Source: Entamoeba histolytica HM-1:IMSS
Taxonomy: Eukaryota; Evosea; Mastigamoebida; Endamoebidae
DNA length: 64,000 nucleotides
Direction: 5' to 3'
NCBI RefSeq assembly: GCF_000208925.1
Contig: NW_001914872.1
Span: 85,773-149,772, forward strand
Of this stretch, positions 9,756-20,478 are shown one piece after another (positions within the stretch are counted from its first letter, which is position 1; the number at the start of each line of letters is the position of its first letter). The translations under genes and the position numbers were made by a program. Under the pieces are notes generated by a model. It worked only from the letters and a program-made list of their open reading frames with translations. It was not told the DNA's origin and made no database searches.

Positions 9756-12700
9756 TTAATTTAATGCAGAGTAAGAAGAGTCAACGGTTTGATAATTTTG
9801 TTGAAGAGTAATATATGGGTTTGGATTTAAAGTGAAACTAACGTTTGATTTTCGTTCCAATTTAGCAATTTTTGGAGGACAAAGAAGATTAAAGAAATAA
9901 GAAATAAATCTTGGAGCTAGAGGTGCTAATAAGCAAATAAAGACATGAAGATAGAATTTAGCTGATCTAATATAACTAAGATTTTGAACATCATCAGGAA
10001 GAATATAAAAGACTGAAAAAATGAGGATAAATGATAAAACATAACTAAATAATAAATACCAATTCCAAGTTTTAACTTGACTTGCACAATCTAAAAGATA
10101 AATAATATTTAAAACCAAAAATGAAAGATTTGCAAGTTCTTTTTGTTCATGAGTTAATAATAAAGATATAATTAAGATCATTGTACCTTCATATATTGAT
10201 GTAGTTAACCATTGATAAAATACTTTAATACTTAAATCACTTTTTTCTCTTAATTGTTTATAAATTTCAGGGAATTTACGAGTAGAATATCTATACAAAT
10301 CAAAATCTGTGATAAACATAATAATAGGTAATTGATTAAACATAGTAGTAAAGAAAATCATATACCAACCAATATATAATGGTAATGGTGCAAAATTAAA
10401 TATAGAACAATATAATAATTGCATTGTTGTCATAATAATTCCTCTATGAATAATAATATGAGATAATAAAGAAGTTCGTTTATATGCATTTCTACCATGC
10501 CATAAAAATAACTCTGGAATATATCCAAATTGTTGTGTTGAAAAGTCAGCTGCTAATGCTGCTTGTTTTCCTTCTTTTCCTTCAACTCCAATACCAACAT
10601 CAGCTTCTCTAATCATACCAACATCATTACCACCATCACCAACAGCACAAGTGTTTCTGCCTAATTTTTTTGCTGCAAGAACAACTTCAGCTTTTTGTTG
10701 AGGTGAACAACGAGCACAAATAACAGCTTTTGAAACATCACAAAATAGAAAGAATGAACGTGGGAAACAATCAAGACAATGTTGTAATGCCTCTCCATCA
10801 ATCACAATTGCTTTTTCAATAGAGTTTGTTGTTTTAATAATAGTAGCAACTTCTTCAATAGAACCAGTAATAGTAATAATTTCAGTGTCTCGTGGAATAA
10901 TTGTTGAAGTTTGTCCTATTCCAATGGCTGTTTCAATTTTATCACCAGTTAACATCCATATTTTAATATCAGCTCTTCTTAAGGTTTCAATAGTTTGTGG
11001 AACATTATCTTGTAATCTATCTTCAACTCCAGTAACACCAATGAGATTTAAATTTTTCTCAAGAAGATTAAAAGCATTATTTACTTTTTCATCACGATAA
11101 GTTAATGACATTTTAGCTTCATTCATTTCATGTTCAAATTGAGAATATTCATTATCATTAATAATTTTCATTGCAAAAACTAATGTTCTCATATCTTCAC
11201 GAGCAAGTTCAGTAGATTTTTCAACACACCATTCATTTGGTAACATTCTTTTTAATACACTTTCAGCACCTTTCATAAGTAATACTTTTTTATTATTTTC
11301 TTCTATTATAATACCCATTCTTTTTCTTTCACTTGAAAATGGAATAAGACTTAAAATTTTTATTTTTCTTTCACCTTTAGAAGTATTTAATATCATTTCT
11401 TCAGTATCTCTTTCAGTTAAAATTATTCCAATTTTCTCAACAAATTGAACCATTGCAATTTCATCAGGAGATGATGCTTGATAATATAAATTACCATCAC
11501 CACTTTTTGTTGGAGTAACATTATGACAAATAGCCATAGCAAATAAAGCCTTAAGAATAAGACGATTTTCATTTGATTCTTCATTAGTAAAAATAAGTTC
11601 ATTAGAATTTAATTCATCTTCAACAAGAATTTTTGTAGTTTCAATATCTTCACAATTAATTTCTCTTTTATTTTCCATTGTAAATTTCTTAAAAATCATT
11701 TCGTTCACAGTTAATGTTCCTGTTTTATCTGTAAATAATTGATCAACTCTTCCAAGTGCTTCAGGAAGATTAGTGTTTCTTACAGAACATCCAGGAATAT
11801 TAGGATCATAATTAATTAATAATGAATAAAATACTTTTGATATTTCTAAATTAATTCTTAATGAAATAGGAATCATTGGAGCAGCAAGAATAACATATCT
11901 CATAAATGTAACAAATGTAAATTTTCCATAAATTGTTGTACATATTGTCATAACTAAAACTACAATAAATAATAATAATATACAAATTCCTGTTACTCTA
12001 TTTAATTCTCTTTCAGTTACTCCCATTTTATGAACTGGTTCTTCTTTAGACATTTCTATTTTTGTTTCTTTTCCAGTATAAACAACTACTCCAATAGTTT
12101 CTTCTCCTGCAACAGTTAATCCACTCCACATTACATTCTCAATATCAAGAGTTAATGGAATATTTGTTTCTCTTATTCTTCCTGCAAATTTTTTAATATC
12201 AGTATTTGGTGCTTCAACATCAATAATCATTGGTTTTAATGGAATATCTTGTTTATCAATATTTTGTGTAAATGGAACTGTTTTTCTAATTTTCCAATCA
12301 GTTTCTCCATCTAATTGTGTTGTTTTAACAAAACATAATCCATTCTTTCCTGTTGTATGAAGAGCAATCATATCTGCTGGTACTCTTTCATTTTTATGCA
12401 TTAAAATAATATCACCAACTTGAATATCTTTAGACTTTACTTTTATTTCTCCTTTATCTGTAAGTTTTGTATAAATTTGATTATTAATTTTACCATCTTG
12501 AATTCTTGTATGAATTTCATCAAATAATTCTTTTAATACTGCAACTGTTAAAACAAAGACTAATGGAACTACATGTTGAAAAAGATATCCAACTTTACAT
12601 GCTGGAATAAATTGTGTGATAATAGTTACTAAAAAGAAAATATTATATGTATATTTGAATTGTCTAAGATATGCTAATGGAATAAAATTCCACCATTGAT

Positions 12701-12947
12701 ATTTATTATTTTCAACTTTATTTGATTGATATCGTTTTTGTTCTTCTTTAATACTTGGAAGGTGAATAGTACGAGGCTCATAAAATGGTTTGTATGTCCA
12801 TAATATAGGTATCTTTTGATGCCATCTTCTAAAATCTCTATGTGTTGTAAATAATTTCCCTGGATCTGAAATAACTTTATATTGAAACTCAAATGGTTTC
12901 CTCATCTTTTGAACAAAGTCATTGTATTTATCATCAACTTCTTCCAT
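9756..12947 (-). CDS. P4-type ATPase, phospholipid flippase of the Neo1/ATP9 class
   Basis: 1063 residues, the normal length for the class. Hallmarks in order: actuator motif DGETDWKIRK, PMIPISLRINLEISK before the fourth membrane helix (the P4-type change of the ion-site proline), phosphorylation motif DKTGTLT with D407, nucleotide-binding KGAESVL, hinge TGDKIETA and GDGGNDVGMI. About ten membrane helices: two early, two before the P domain, six at the end. The W after DGETD and the phrase EAPNTDIKKFAG match Neo1/ATP9A rather than Drs2-type flippases; Neo1 works without a CDC50 partner. It flips aminophospholipids in Golgi or endosomal membranes by family knowledge. The start lies about 25 bases after a GAACTAAAAA box. 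Confidence 0.92.
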   Translation of the reverse strand: MEEVDDKYNDFVQKMRKPFEFQYKVISDPGKLFTTHRDFRRWHQKIPILWTYKPFYEPRTIHLPSIKEEQKRYQSNKVENNKYQWWNFIPLAYLRQFKYTYNIFFLVTIITQFIPACKVGYLFQHVVPLVFVLTVAVLKELFDEIHTRIQDGKINNQIYTKLTDKGEIKVKSKDIQVGDIILMHKNERVPADMIALHTTGKNGLCFVKTTQLDGETDWKIRKTVPFTQNIDKQDIPLKPMIIDVEAPNTDIKKFAGRIRETNIPLTLDIENVMWSGLTVAGEETIGVVVYTGKETKIEMSKEEPVHKMGVTERELNRVTGICILLLFIVVLVMTICTTIYGKFTFVTFMRYVILAAPMIPISLRINLEISKVFYSLLINYDPNIPGCSVRNTNLPEALGRVDQLFTDKTGTLTVNEMIFKKFTMENKREINCEDIETTKILVEDELNSNELIFTNEESNENRLILKALFAMAICHNVTPTKSGDGNLYYQASSPDEIAMVQFVEKIGIILTERDTEEMILNTSKGERKIKILSLIPFSSERKRMGIIIEENNKKVLLMKGAESVLKRMLPNEWCVEKSTELAREDMRTLVFAMKIINDNEYSQFEHEMNEAKMSLTYRDEKVNNAFNLLEKNLNLIGVTGVEDRLQDNVPQTIETLRRADIKIWMLTGDKIETAIGIGQTSTIIPRDTEIITITGSIEEVATIIKTTNSIEKAIVIDGEALQHCLDCFPRSFFLFCDVSKAVICARCSPQQKAEVVLAAKKLGRNTCAVGDGGNDVGMIREADVGIGVEGKEGKQAALAADFSTQQFGYIPELFLWHGRNAYKRTSLLSHIIIHRGIIMTTMQLLYCSIFNFAPLPLYIGWYMIFFTTMFNQLPIIMFITDFDLYRYSTRKFPEIYKQLREKSDLSIKVFYQWLTTSIYEGTMILIISLLLTHEQKELANLSFLVLNIIYLLDCASQVKTWNWYLLFSYVLSFILIFSVFYILPDDVQNLSYIRSAKFYLHVFICLLAPLAPRFISYFFNLLCPPKIAKLERKSNVSFTLNPNPYITLQQNYQTVDSSYSALN

Positions 12948-13489
12948 AATGTTTTATCTCAATGACTCTCTTTTTTAGTTCTTTTGAGTTTATTTATTGT
13001 TTTATATAACGAATATTTATTTCTTGTATTTTTTTTGTTCATGTTAATTGAGTATTTAAATGAACAACAAGACTATGAAATTTTAGATATACTAATTCAA
13101 TTCTTATTATTGATAGTATAGTTCATTTCTCTTTAATTATTGAAATAGAATGATTCATTATTTTAAAGTATTTTCATGTTATTTTAGATAAGCAAATTAA
13201 TATAACTAGAAAGACAGAGAATGAATATGTATTATTAGAAATAAAACAAAGTTATATTCTATTACTTAAACCATTAACAAGTATTTCAATCAACATAATA
13301 AAATAATACAATTAAGAATAAGTTGACTATACTATAATAGATTAAATTTATTAAAGAATTCAATTCTATTACAGTAGATAATAGTGATAATAAGTATGAT
13401 AGGAATATTAAAATGATAAGAGTGATAAGAGTCTCTAAATTTATTTCAAATCTATCAGATTAAATAATAGATAAAATTAAATTATTCAA
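12948..13489. other. Intergenic, nothing else recognised
   Basis: About 540 bases of AT-rich DNA between the 5' end of the flippase gene and the 3' end of the ATR-like gene. Apart from the promoter box nothing stands out. Confidence 0.5.
12970..12985 (-). promoter_or_regulatory. GAAC-type box of the flippase gene
   Basis: AAAAGAACTAAAAAAG on the minus strand, 23-38 bases before the flippase ATG. Same class of box as found before several other genes here. Confidence 0.4.
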
Positions 13490-16400
13490 TTAGATATATG
13501 GAAGCCAACCTTGAAACATTGAACCTAAATTATCAACAGACTTTGCATCATTAATAAGTTGTTCAGCTTGAGAACGTTCAGAAACAACCCTTCCTAATTT
13601 GTCAATGCCAGACAAAATACGTTTAAAACGAGGAATTGGTTTTTCAGGGATTTGGGAAGCACTTGATTCATTATTAGCCCAATCAATAAAAGGATTTTGT
13701 AACATACTATCAGTTAAAGAGATAATAACAGATTGATTATGACGTAAAGTTTTTAGGACAACAGTACACATATCAAGAAAAAGACCATTTTCAGCTTGAG
13801 GACCAAAACAATCAATCATATTAGTAGTCAATCTAAAAGGAACCGTTTCAGGAACAGGAAGGATTTCACCTTTCCAAAATAACATATCAAAATCAATATG
13901 AACAATATTTCCATCTTTTGTATTTAATAAAATATTTTCCAAGTGACGATCACCAAGACCAATAATTGAACCAACCATTGACATTACAGCCATACTTTTA
14001 CTATAATTTTCTCTTGCTTTAATTTGATGATGAGGAATAGGAAAAGAATGATTAAAATTTGAATAAAATTGAGGAGGAAGAGTATAGGAAGAATTTAAAA
14101 TATATTTTTTATATAAATCCACTCTTTTTCGTTGATTTCCTTCTTTTGCAACTAATTTATGATAAGTGATAATATCCTTAGTACGAGATTCAACAATTAA
14201 AGATTTCATAGGAATAGTATTAGAAGCCCATTCAATTAAACCAGTTTCTTCACTCATAGGTAAAGCAGTATAAGTTTGAATTTTTAAATTATATTGTTGG
14301 CTATAATGAGAAGTTTCAAAAAGATGATTAAGTGCACCAAATAATTCTTGAACAAAATTGTCTTTTCTAATATCATCTTTTCCTTTACATAAAAAGTAAT
14401 AAGGTTCAGATTTATCTTTAGATAAAATAGTAATTTTTTTTGGTTTTTGTAAAGAATTTAAAATTCTAAAAGAATTTTCAATACATTTAATTTTAGGTAA
14501 AGATATTTCAAAAGGAGAATAATTATTTTGTAAATGAGATTCAGGAATATTAATTGTTAATGCTTTTTGAGTTGGAATAATTAAATGACTCCAATTTTCA
14601 TTAAGAAGGATAGAATATTTTTGTTGTCTTTTTGAAGTAAATTTATGAATACCAGGTTCTAAATCATTATCTTTTGCCAATAAATTAAAGGCATCACCAA
14701 ATTGAATTAATTCATTAAAAATAATTTGAACAGTATTATTAAGAGTATTTGCTTTTTCAATAATTTTTTTAATAATAGTAACTCTTTTTTCATTACGACT
14801 AAAGATAGAAGAAGCTAAACGCCAAGAAACTTGTTCAGGATATTTTACAAGAACTTTAGTTAGAATAAGAGATAAAAAAGTTTTAGAAAAGTTTGGTTCT
14901 TCTAATTTAGAAATAATTAAAGTAAGAAAAGGATACCAAAGATATTCAGGATAATAACGAACAAAATCTTTCATAATTTTTTTTCCATTTGTATCAATAG
15001 AATTACTTAATGAGATTATTTTTGGAATGATATAATATAAATATTTAAAACCATATTTTAAAGAGAACATATATTTCATTAATATTTCAAGAATAAGATT
15101 TGAATCATTTATATCAATTTGATTTACAGTTTCAAGAAAATGAGCATAAAAATAATATACTTTCATTTTTAATTTATTTTGTTGAAACATTTTATTTTTC
15201 ATTTCATCTTCATCTTTTTCAGAAAGTGCTTTTTTATACCATCCAAGAATTTCTTCATAATTTCCATTATTTTCTTCACTCATAATAGCTATTTTTAATG
15301 CTAATTTTTTAATAACACAATCATATCCAATCATTTTATTTATTTTACTTTTTTTATTCATTTCATCATATAATACTTTTAAATCACTTAATACTTCAAT
15401 ACAATGACTTTGTTGATATTCACTCATACATTTTTCTATTCCAATTTGATAAATAATAGTAGATGTTATTATTTCTTTATTTTCTCTTTGATTAATTTTG
15501 ATAGCAATATTACAATAATCTTTTGATTTATTAAACATTCTTGCATGTCTACATAAATGACTTAAAATAATAAGAGATTGACAAATATTCTCATTAATTT
15601 CATTTGCTAATTTTTGAATTATATTAATAGTTACTTGTGTAGTCATTTCATTTTGAATAGGTTTAATTGCATTTAAAATTCCAATTTGAATAAGAGTTAA
15701 TGTTTCTGTATCTTCAATATTTTTATTAAGATATTTCATTCTTTGAATAATGTCTTTATATTTTTTTGTTATATTATTTGTTTCATTTCTTCTTTTTGTT
15801 AAATATTTAATATCATAAAATATATGAAGTAATTTAATTGTTTCATATGCTCTCATATATGATATTTTAATTTCTTTTCCTAATCGTTTACTAAGAATTT
15901 CAATTCCTTCTTTAACATTATTTTTAATTGTATCTTTATTATATTCAAATATACAATTCCAAATAATTTCCCAAATTTTGTCTTTGATATATACTTTTAC
16001 ATTATCTATTTCTTCTCCTTTAATGAATTTTCTTATCATTTTTCTAATAATAAATTCATCTTTAGTAGAAGTATTGATTGTATTAATATTATTTTCTTCT
16101 AATCGTTCTTCTTCATTTATTTCTTCATCATTGATTATTCCTGAACTTTTTCTTTTCCAAAATGCCATTTCATGTTGTTTACCAAGTTCTTTTGATAAAC
16201 TAATCATATCTTTAATAAGTGTTTTTCTTTGATTTTCATTTATTCCATTATTATCATGAAGATAATTTTCTATTAATACATATGCTCGTTCTGGTGAATT
16301 AACTGCTTGTGCAGTTGATGCAATAAGCATTTGATCAATCCCACTAAGAAATTGAACAATGTTTTCATTGTCTTTAAATCCTGTTAAATAATCTATTGTT

Positions 16401-19400
16401 TCAAATAATAATTGTGATGCATAAATTGCATTAGAATTTTCATTATTTCTTTTAATTTTTTCAAGAACATCAATAACTTCTTCTGTTATATCTTGAATTG
16501 ATTTAGGACTACTTTGAATTAAAGAATATTTCAATGCAATAGGAAATAATAAATGAATTACAGGAATTTGACAATCAAATGTAGTATTAATCATAATATT
16601 AATCATTAAATTAAATATTTGATATTCAGGTGATACATTATTAATATTAGATATAATAAATGAATAAAATGAAACAACCCAATTAGTGAAAATAGAATAT
16701 CCTTTTTCTAAAAACATTTTTTTCTCAAATTTAATATTTGGTTCATTAATCATTGTAATAGAATTATATGAATTGATAATATTATTGATAATTGTTTGTT
16801 GTTCAATTGGTAAATTATTCATAATTCCATTAATAATTTTACTTCTTGTTTGTTGTAATACTTTTTTTTGTTTTGTAAATCCATTTGTTAATAAATTCAT
16901 AATTACAAATAAGAGTGATTCATCTCCTCCTCGTTCAATAAGTTCTGGAACAAGATGATTTTTAAGTAATGTAATAATTAATGTATTCATATTTGTTGAA
17001 TCTTCTTTATCAATTGAAAATGGAACATCTTGATGAATTCTAGATGGTGAAATAGCACCTATTACTCCAATAATTTTCCCAATTTCATATTCAATATCTT
17101 TATTTCCTTTCATTTCTTTAATTAATGTAGTAAGTGTATTATTAAGTTGTTCATCATTTAATTTACTTAATGAACTAATTCCTCCTTCACTTAATATTTT
17201 ATTAATCTTTTTTAGAATATAATATTTTACTTTTTTACTTTTACTTCCTGTTAATAATTTTTTTGCAATGGCAAGTTCTGCTTGTTCTTCATGTTTTGTT
17301 TCAATACATCCTAAATTAAATTCTGGATAAAATACTTTAATACTTTCTTTTCCTTTTTTAAGTTCTTCAATGATATTATTTCCAATTCTTCTTATTTCTT
17401 CATTATCATTTCCTTTATTAATAAGTTCTTTTGTTGTTAATGCAATTTCAAGTATAATATCATCATTATCTTTACATTCACACATTTTTCTCCACATTCT
17501 CATTGTATCAATTGTTTGTGAATTAACTTCCTTTCGACTTATTACTTTTTTTGTAATTTTTCTGATAATTTTCAATAAAATATATTTAATATCTTTAATT
17601 TCACTTTTTAGACTGAGAAACTTTGTAATTCCATTAAATCCATCATTCCATCCAAACACATTTTCTTTTGTATTACTAAGTCCAAGTACTCTTCTAATAC
17701 GATTCATAAAAATTAATCCATATTTTTTTCCTATTTCTTGTATTGTATCATCTTTATTATCTCCAACTTTCATTTGTTCTAAACATATTATAACTTTATT
17801 TAATATGATTATTGTATTTTTCATTTCTTTTTCTTTACTACGTAATAAAAAATGTTCAAAAATACTTGAATGATCTTTTTTTAATAATTCCATAATAATG
17901 TTTTGTTGTTCTGAATTGAGTTTATTAAATACTTTTTTAATTTCAATAGTTACTTTACTCAATAAATTTTCATTTCCTTCTTTAATCCATTCATGAAATA
18001 TATGATAATAAATTTCAAGTCTAATATTAATGTTTTTACTATAATTTTCAAATCCTTGATTTTCATCAATATTAAATTGATTTTCATTCTTCTTTTTGGT
18101 TAAAATATCATAAATAATTTCAGGAAGAATATTTTCTTTTCTAATTTCAATAAATTTATTAAATCCATTTTCATTCTTTTCATCTAAAAAATGATTGATA
18201 AATGAATTTTGATAAGGTTGTCTTGTTAAATAAAAAATGTCTTTATCTAATTCTCTATGTTCATTAAACATTCTTTCTATTGTTGGATATTCTAAATATT
18301 TCCCACATTTTTTCATTGTTTCAATAATTCTTATTCTCATCATTTGATTCTCATAAAATTTAGGTTCATAAATCATTCGTTTTATAATTATATTGATTTT
18401 TGTTATATCTATTTCATTAATAACTTCTCCAATTATATCATATATTTCAATTCTATCTTCAACTTCTTTATTTACCATTTCTTCAATAATTCCTTCAAAA
18501 TATTTTTTATTTTCTTCATTATCTTCATCTATTCTTTCTGTAATTACTTTTGATATAAATCTAAAAATGATTCTAAAGATTTTACAATATTCTTTATTCT
18601 TTTTTATCCCTTTCATTCTTTTAATCATTTCTTTAATTTTTTCCATTTTTTCTTTATTACTTATTGGTAAATGAATAATCATTCTAATATATGTTTCTCC
18701 AACAATACCTCTTTCTTCTTTATTATCTTCTTCTTCATTTAATTTATTATATTTATTTTTAACTGACTCAGTAATCCCTTCAAATGTTAATGTTGTTTTT
18801 ATTTGATACATTTCTTTTGTATTTTCTTCTTTTCCATCACAAAATGGACATTCAACGTTATATTCTTCTCCTTTTCTATTTCTTTTCATATGTATTTTAT
18901 TTGTACTTAATGCATAATAACAACATAACTTTCCAATAACTTTTTCACTTTCTTTATTAATACCTTTTCCAAGTGTTTTTATCATTAATTTTTGATTAAT
19001 ATTTTTTGCTCTTTTTGGATATAAAGGTAAATATGTTAAAATATGTTTCATATACTTCTTCATGACAACTTCATTTTCACTCATCATTTCTATAAATTCT
19101 TCTTTTTTACTATCATTTTCTGGATATCCAATAATTAAACATTTGATTATAGACTCTAATCCTTTTTCATTTCTTCCTATTTCTTTAATACATTGTTGAT
19201 ATAATATATTTAAATGTGTAGTAAGTGTTGAATAAAATTGTTCTTCACTTATTCCCATCCAATACTTCTTTTCTGTAATTTCTATACTAATAAATGTAAT
19301 AACATTAAGTATATCTTCTTTAACTTCTTTTTTAATCATGTTAACAACTTCATTAGTAATTTCATTTCTGATTCTTTTCATAATTTCTTCATATTCATCT

Positions 19401-20344
19401 TCATTTTTAACACATCGTGTACAATATATAAATCCAGCTTGAATAGTATTTGCTTTCTTGTAAACTCCTTTTGATTCAATAATAGATTTCAATTTATTTT
19501 CTTGTTCTTGTAATATCTTTATTCCTTCTTCTTTTTTCTTTGTTTCTTCAATAAACTCAATTACATCTTCTCGTTCTCCACAACACATTCCATTGATTAT
19601 AATATCTTTATATTCTTTTAGTATTTCTATTCCTCCTTCTTTTATTAATCTAACCAATATTTTAAAATAAATTGGTGTTGTACTAATGCTAATTGCTTCT
19701 TGAATAATATGTTGACATTCTCTACCAATATTGATTGGTATATTTTCTAAAACTCCTTTAATTTCCTTTGAAATATTCCTTTCTTTTATGCTCCATTCAA
19801 ATAATGTTTGATAAAAATATTGATTAAATGATGGAGAATTGAGTCCCTTAAATAAAACAAAGACAAAATCAAGTGTTGATGAAATGAGATTTGTTTTGTG
19901 ATTATCAGATTTTAGAATCGTGATTATTAAATCTATCATAGGTGTATAAAACTTAACTTGACTTTTTTTGATAAGTAACATAGTAATTTTAAGTATACCA
20001 CATGAAAAAACTATTGGATTAGTGATAATTTGTTTTGAATTAGGTATGAAAGGATGATTAATATAAAATGGTTGTTCTTTATTAATGATTGGTTGTTCAG
20101 TTATTTGTTTATTAATTCCAAAAATTAAATCAGGGAGGATGTAATAAATTTGTTGAATAATACTTTTTCTACTATACACACCAATATTTGAACCAATAAT
20201 TTCACAAATCTCGTTTTGATATTTTAAATATTTACTTTCATTTAATGTATTAACTAAGTATGGGACTTTCTCATTTAGTTCATTTTGTGTTTGACTTTCA
20301 CTTTTGAGTCTTTTCAACACTGTTTTTATCTCATCCTCGTTCAT
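13490..20344 (-). CDS. ATR-like phosphatidylinositol 3-kinase-related protein kinase
   Basis: 2284 residues without introns. The first about 1,400 residues are lysine/glutamate/isoleucine-rich helical HEAT-type repeats; a FAT-like region precedes the kinase. The kinase domain (about 1950-2240) begins KPKKITILSKDKS then CKGKDDIRKDNFVQEL, and holds ALPMSEETGLIEWASNT, catalytic loop GLGDRHLENILL, metal-binding HIDFDMLFWKGE and VPFRLTTNMIDCFGP. These phrases match ATR/Mec1 best (ATR has P-K-K-I, C-K-P-K-D-D-L-R-K-D, E-C-G-I-I-E-W-V-N-N-T and V-P-F-R-L-T-x-N-M). A FATC tail ends GSMFQGWLPYI. ATR senses single-stranded DNA with ATRIP and enforces the S-phase checkpoint in the nucleus. ATG at 20344. 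Confidence 0.88.
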   Translation of the reverse strand: MNEDEIKTVLKRLKSESQTQNELNEKVPYLVNTLNESKYLKYQNEICEIIGSNIGVYSRKSIIQQIYYILPDLIFGINKQITEQPIINKEQPFYINHPFIPNSKQIITNPIVFSCGILKITMLLIKKSQVKFYTPMIDLIITILKSDNHKTNLISSTLDFVFVLFKGLNSPSFNQYFYQTLFEWSIKERNISKEIKGVLENIPINIGRECQHIIQEAISISTTPIYFKILVRLIKEGGIEILKEYKDIIINGMCCGEREDVIEFIEETKKKEEGIKILQEQENKLKSIIESKGVYKKANTIQAGFIYCTRCVKNEDEYEEIMKRIRNEITNEVVNMIKKEVKEDILNVITFISIEITEKKYWMGISEEQFYSTLTTHLNILYQQCIKEIGRNEKGLESIIKCLIIGYPENDSKKEEFIEMMSENEVVMKKYMKHILTYLPLYPKRAKNINQKLMIKTLGKGINKESEKVIGKLCCYYALSTNKIHMKRNRKGEEYNVECPFCDGKEENTKEMYQIKTTLTFEGITESVKNKYNKLNEEEDNKEERGIVGETYIRMIIHLPISNKEKMEKIKEMIKRMKGIKKNKEYCKIFRIIFRFISKVITERIDEDNEENKKYFEGIIEEMVNKEVEDRIEIYDIIGEVINEIDITKINIIIKRMIYEPKFYENQMMRIRIIETMKKCGKYLEYPTIERMFNEHRELDKDIFYLTRQPYQNSFINHFLDEKNENGFNKFIEIRKENILPEIIYDILTKKKNENQFNIDENQGFENYSKNINIRLEIYYHIFHEWIKEGNENLLSKVTIEIKKVFNKLNSEQQNIIMELLKKDHSSIFEHFLLRSKEKEMKNTIIILNKVIICLEQMKVGDNKDDTIQEIGKKYGLIFMNRIRRVLGLSNTKENVFGWNDGFNGITKFLSLKSEIKDIKYILLKIIRKITKKVISRKEVNSQTIDTMRMWRKMCECKDNDDIILEIALTTKELINKGNDNEEIRRIGNNIIEELKKGKESIKVFYPEFNLGCIETKHEEQAELAIAKKLLTGSKSKKVKYYILKKINKILSEGGISSLSKLNDEQLNNTLTTLIKEMKGNKDIEYEIGKIIGVIGAISPSRIHQDVPFSIDKEDSTNMNTLIITLLKNHLVPELIERGGDESLLFVIMNLLTNGFTKQKKVLQQTRSKIINGIMNNLPIEQQTIINNIINSYNSITMINEPNIKFEKKMFLEKGYSIFTNWVVSFYSFIISNINNVSPEYQIFNLMINIMINTTFDCQIPVIHLLFPIALKYSLIQSSPKSIQDITEEVIDVLEKIKRNNENSNAIYASQLLFETIDYLTGFKDNENIVQFLSGIDQMLIASTAQAVNSPERAYVLIENYLHDNNGINENQRKTLIKDMISLSKELGKQHEMAFWKRKSSGIINDEEINEEERLEENNINTINTSTKDEFIIRKMIRKFIKGEEIDNVKVYIKDKIWEIIWNCIFEYNKDTIKNNVKEGIEILSKRLGKEIKISYMRAYETIKLLHIFYDIKYLTKRRNETNNITKKYKDIIQRMKYLNKNIEDTETLTLIQIGILNAIKPIQNEMTTQVTINIIQKLANEINENICQSLIILSHLCRHARMFNKSKDYCNIAIKINQRENKEIITSTIIYQIGIEKCMSEYQQSHCIEVLSDLKVLYDEMNKKSKINKMIGYDCVIKKLALKIAIMSEENNGNYEEILGWYKKALSEKDEDEMKNKMFQQNKLKMKVYYFYAHFLETVNQIDINDSNLILEILMKYMFSLKYGFKYLYYIIPKIISLSNSIDTNGKKIMKDFVRYYPEYLWYPFLTLIISKLEEPNFSKTFLSLILTKVLVKYPEQVSWRLASSIFSRNEKRVTIIKKIIEKANTLNNTVQIIFNELIQFGDAFNLLAKDNDLEPGIHKFTSKRQQKYSILLNENWSHLIIPTQKALTINIPESHLQNNYSPFEISLPKIKCIENSFRILNSLQKPKKITILSKDKSEPYYFLCKGKDDIRKDNFVQELFGALNHLFETSHYSQQYNLKIQTYTALPMSEETGLIEWASNTIPMKSLIVESRTKDIITYHKLVAKEGNQRKRVDLYKKYILNSSYTLPPQFYSNFNHSFPIPHHQIKARENYSKSMAVMSMVGSIIGLGDRHLENILLNTKDGNIVHIDFDMLFWKGEILPVPETVPFRLTTNMIDCFGPQAENGLFLDMCTVVLKTLRHNQSVIISLTDSMLQNPFIDWANNESSASQIPEKPIPRFKRILSGIDKLGRVVSERSQAEQLINDAKSVDNLGSMFQGWLPYI

Positions 20345-20478
20345 TTCTTTTGTTTAGTCAGTTTTTCTTTGAATAACACACTTAGGAAAAGTGTTATTTG
20401 AAAATAACGTGGTGGTGATCTGGCTTGACGCAACACATTACTGTCTCTTATCATAATCTGTTCATTACATTTGAAGAT
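20345..20478. promoter_or_regulatory. Short divergent intergenic region (bidirectional promoter)
   Basis: Only 134 bases separate the ATG of the ATR-like gene (minus) from the proposed ATG at 20479 of the ARM-repeat gene (plus). Both promoters must sit here. It contains AACTGACTAAAC next to the minus-strand start and GC-richer sequence near 20409-20432. A shared regulatory region is inferred. Confidence 0.5.

Noticed and set aside
17370..17873. Hydrophobic plus-strand open frames opposite the ATR-like gene
   Set aside because: Antisense of Lys/Glu/Ile-rich helical repeats gives artificial Phe/Leu/Ser-rich frames.
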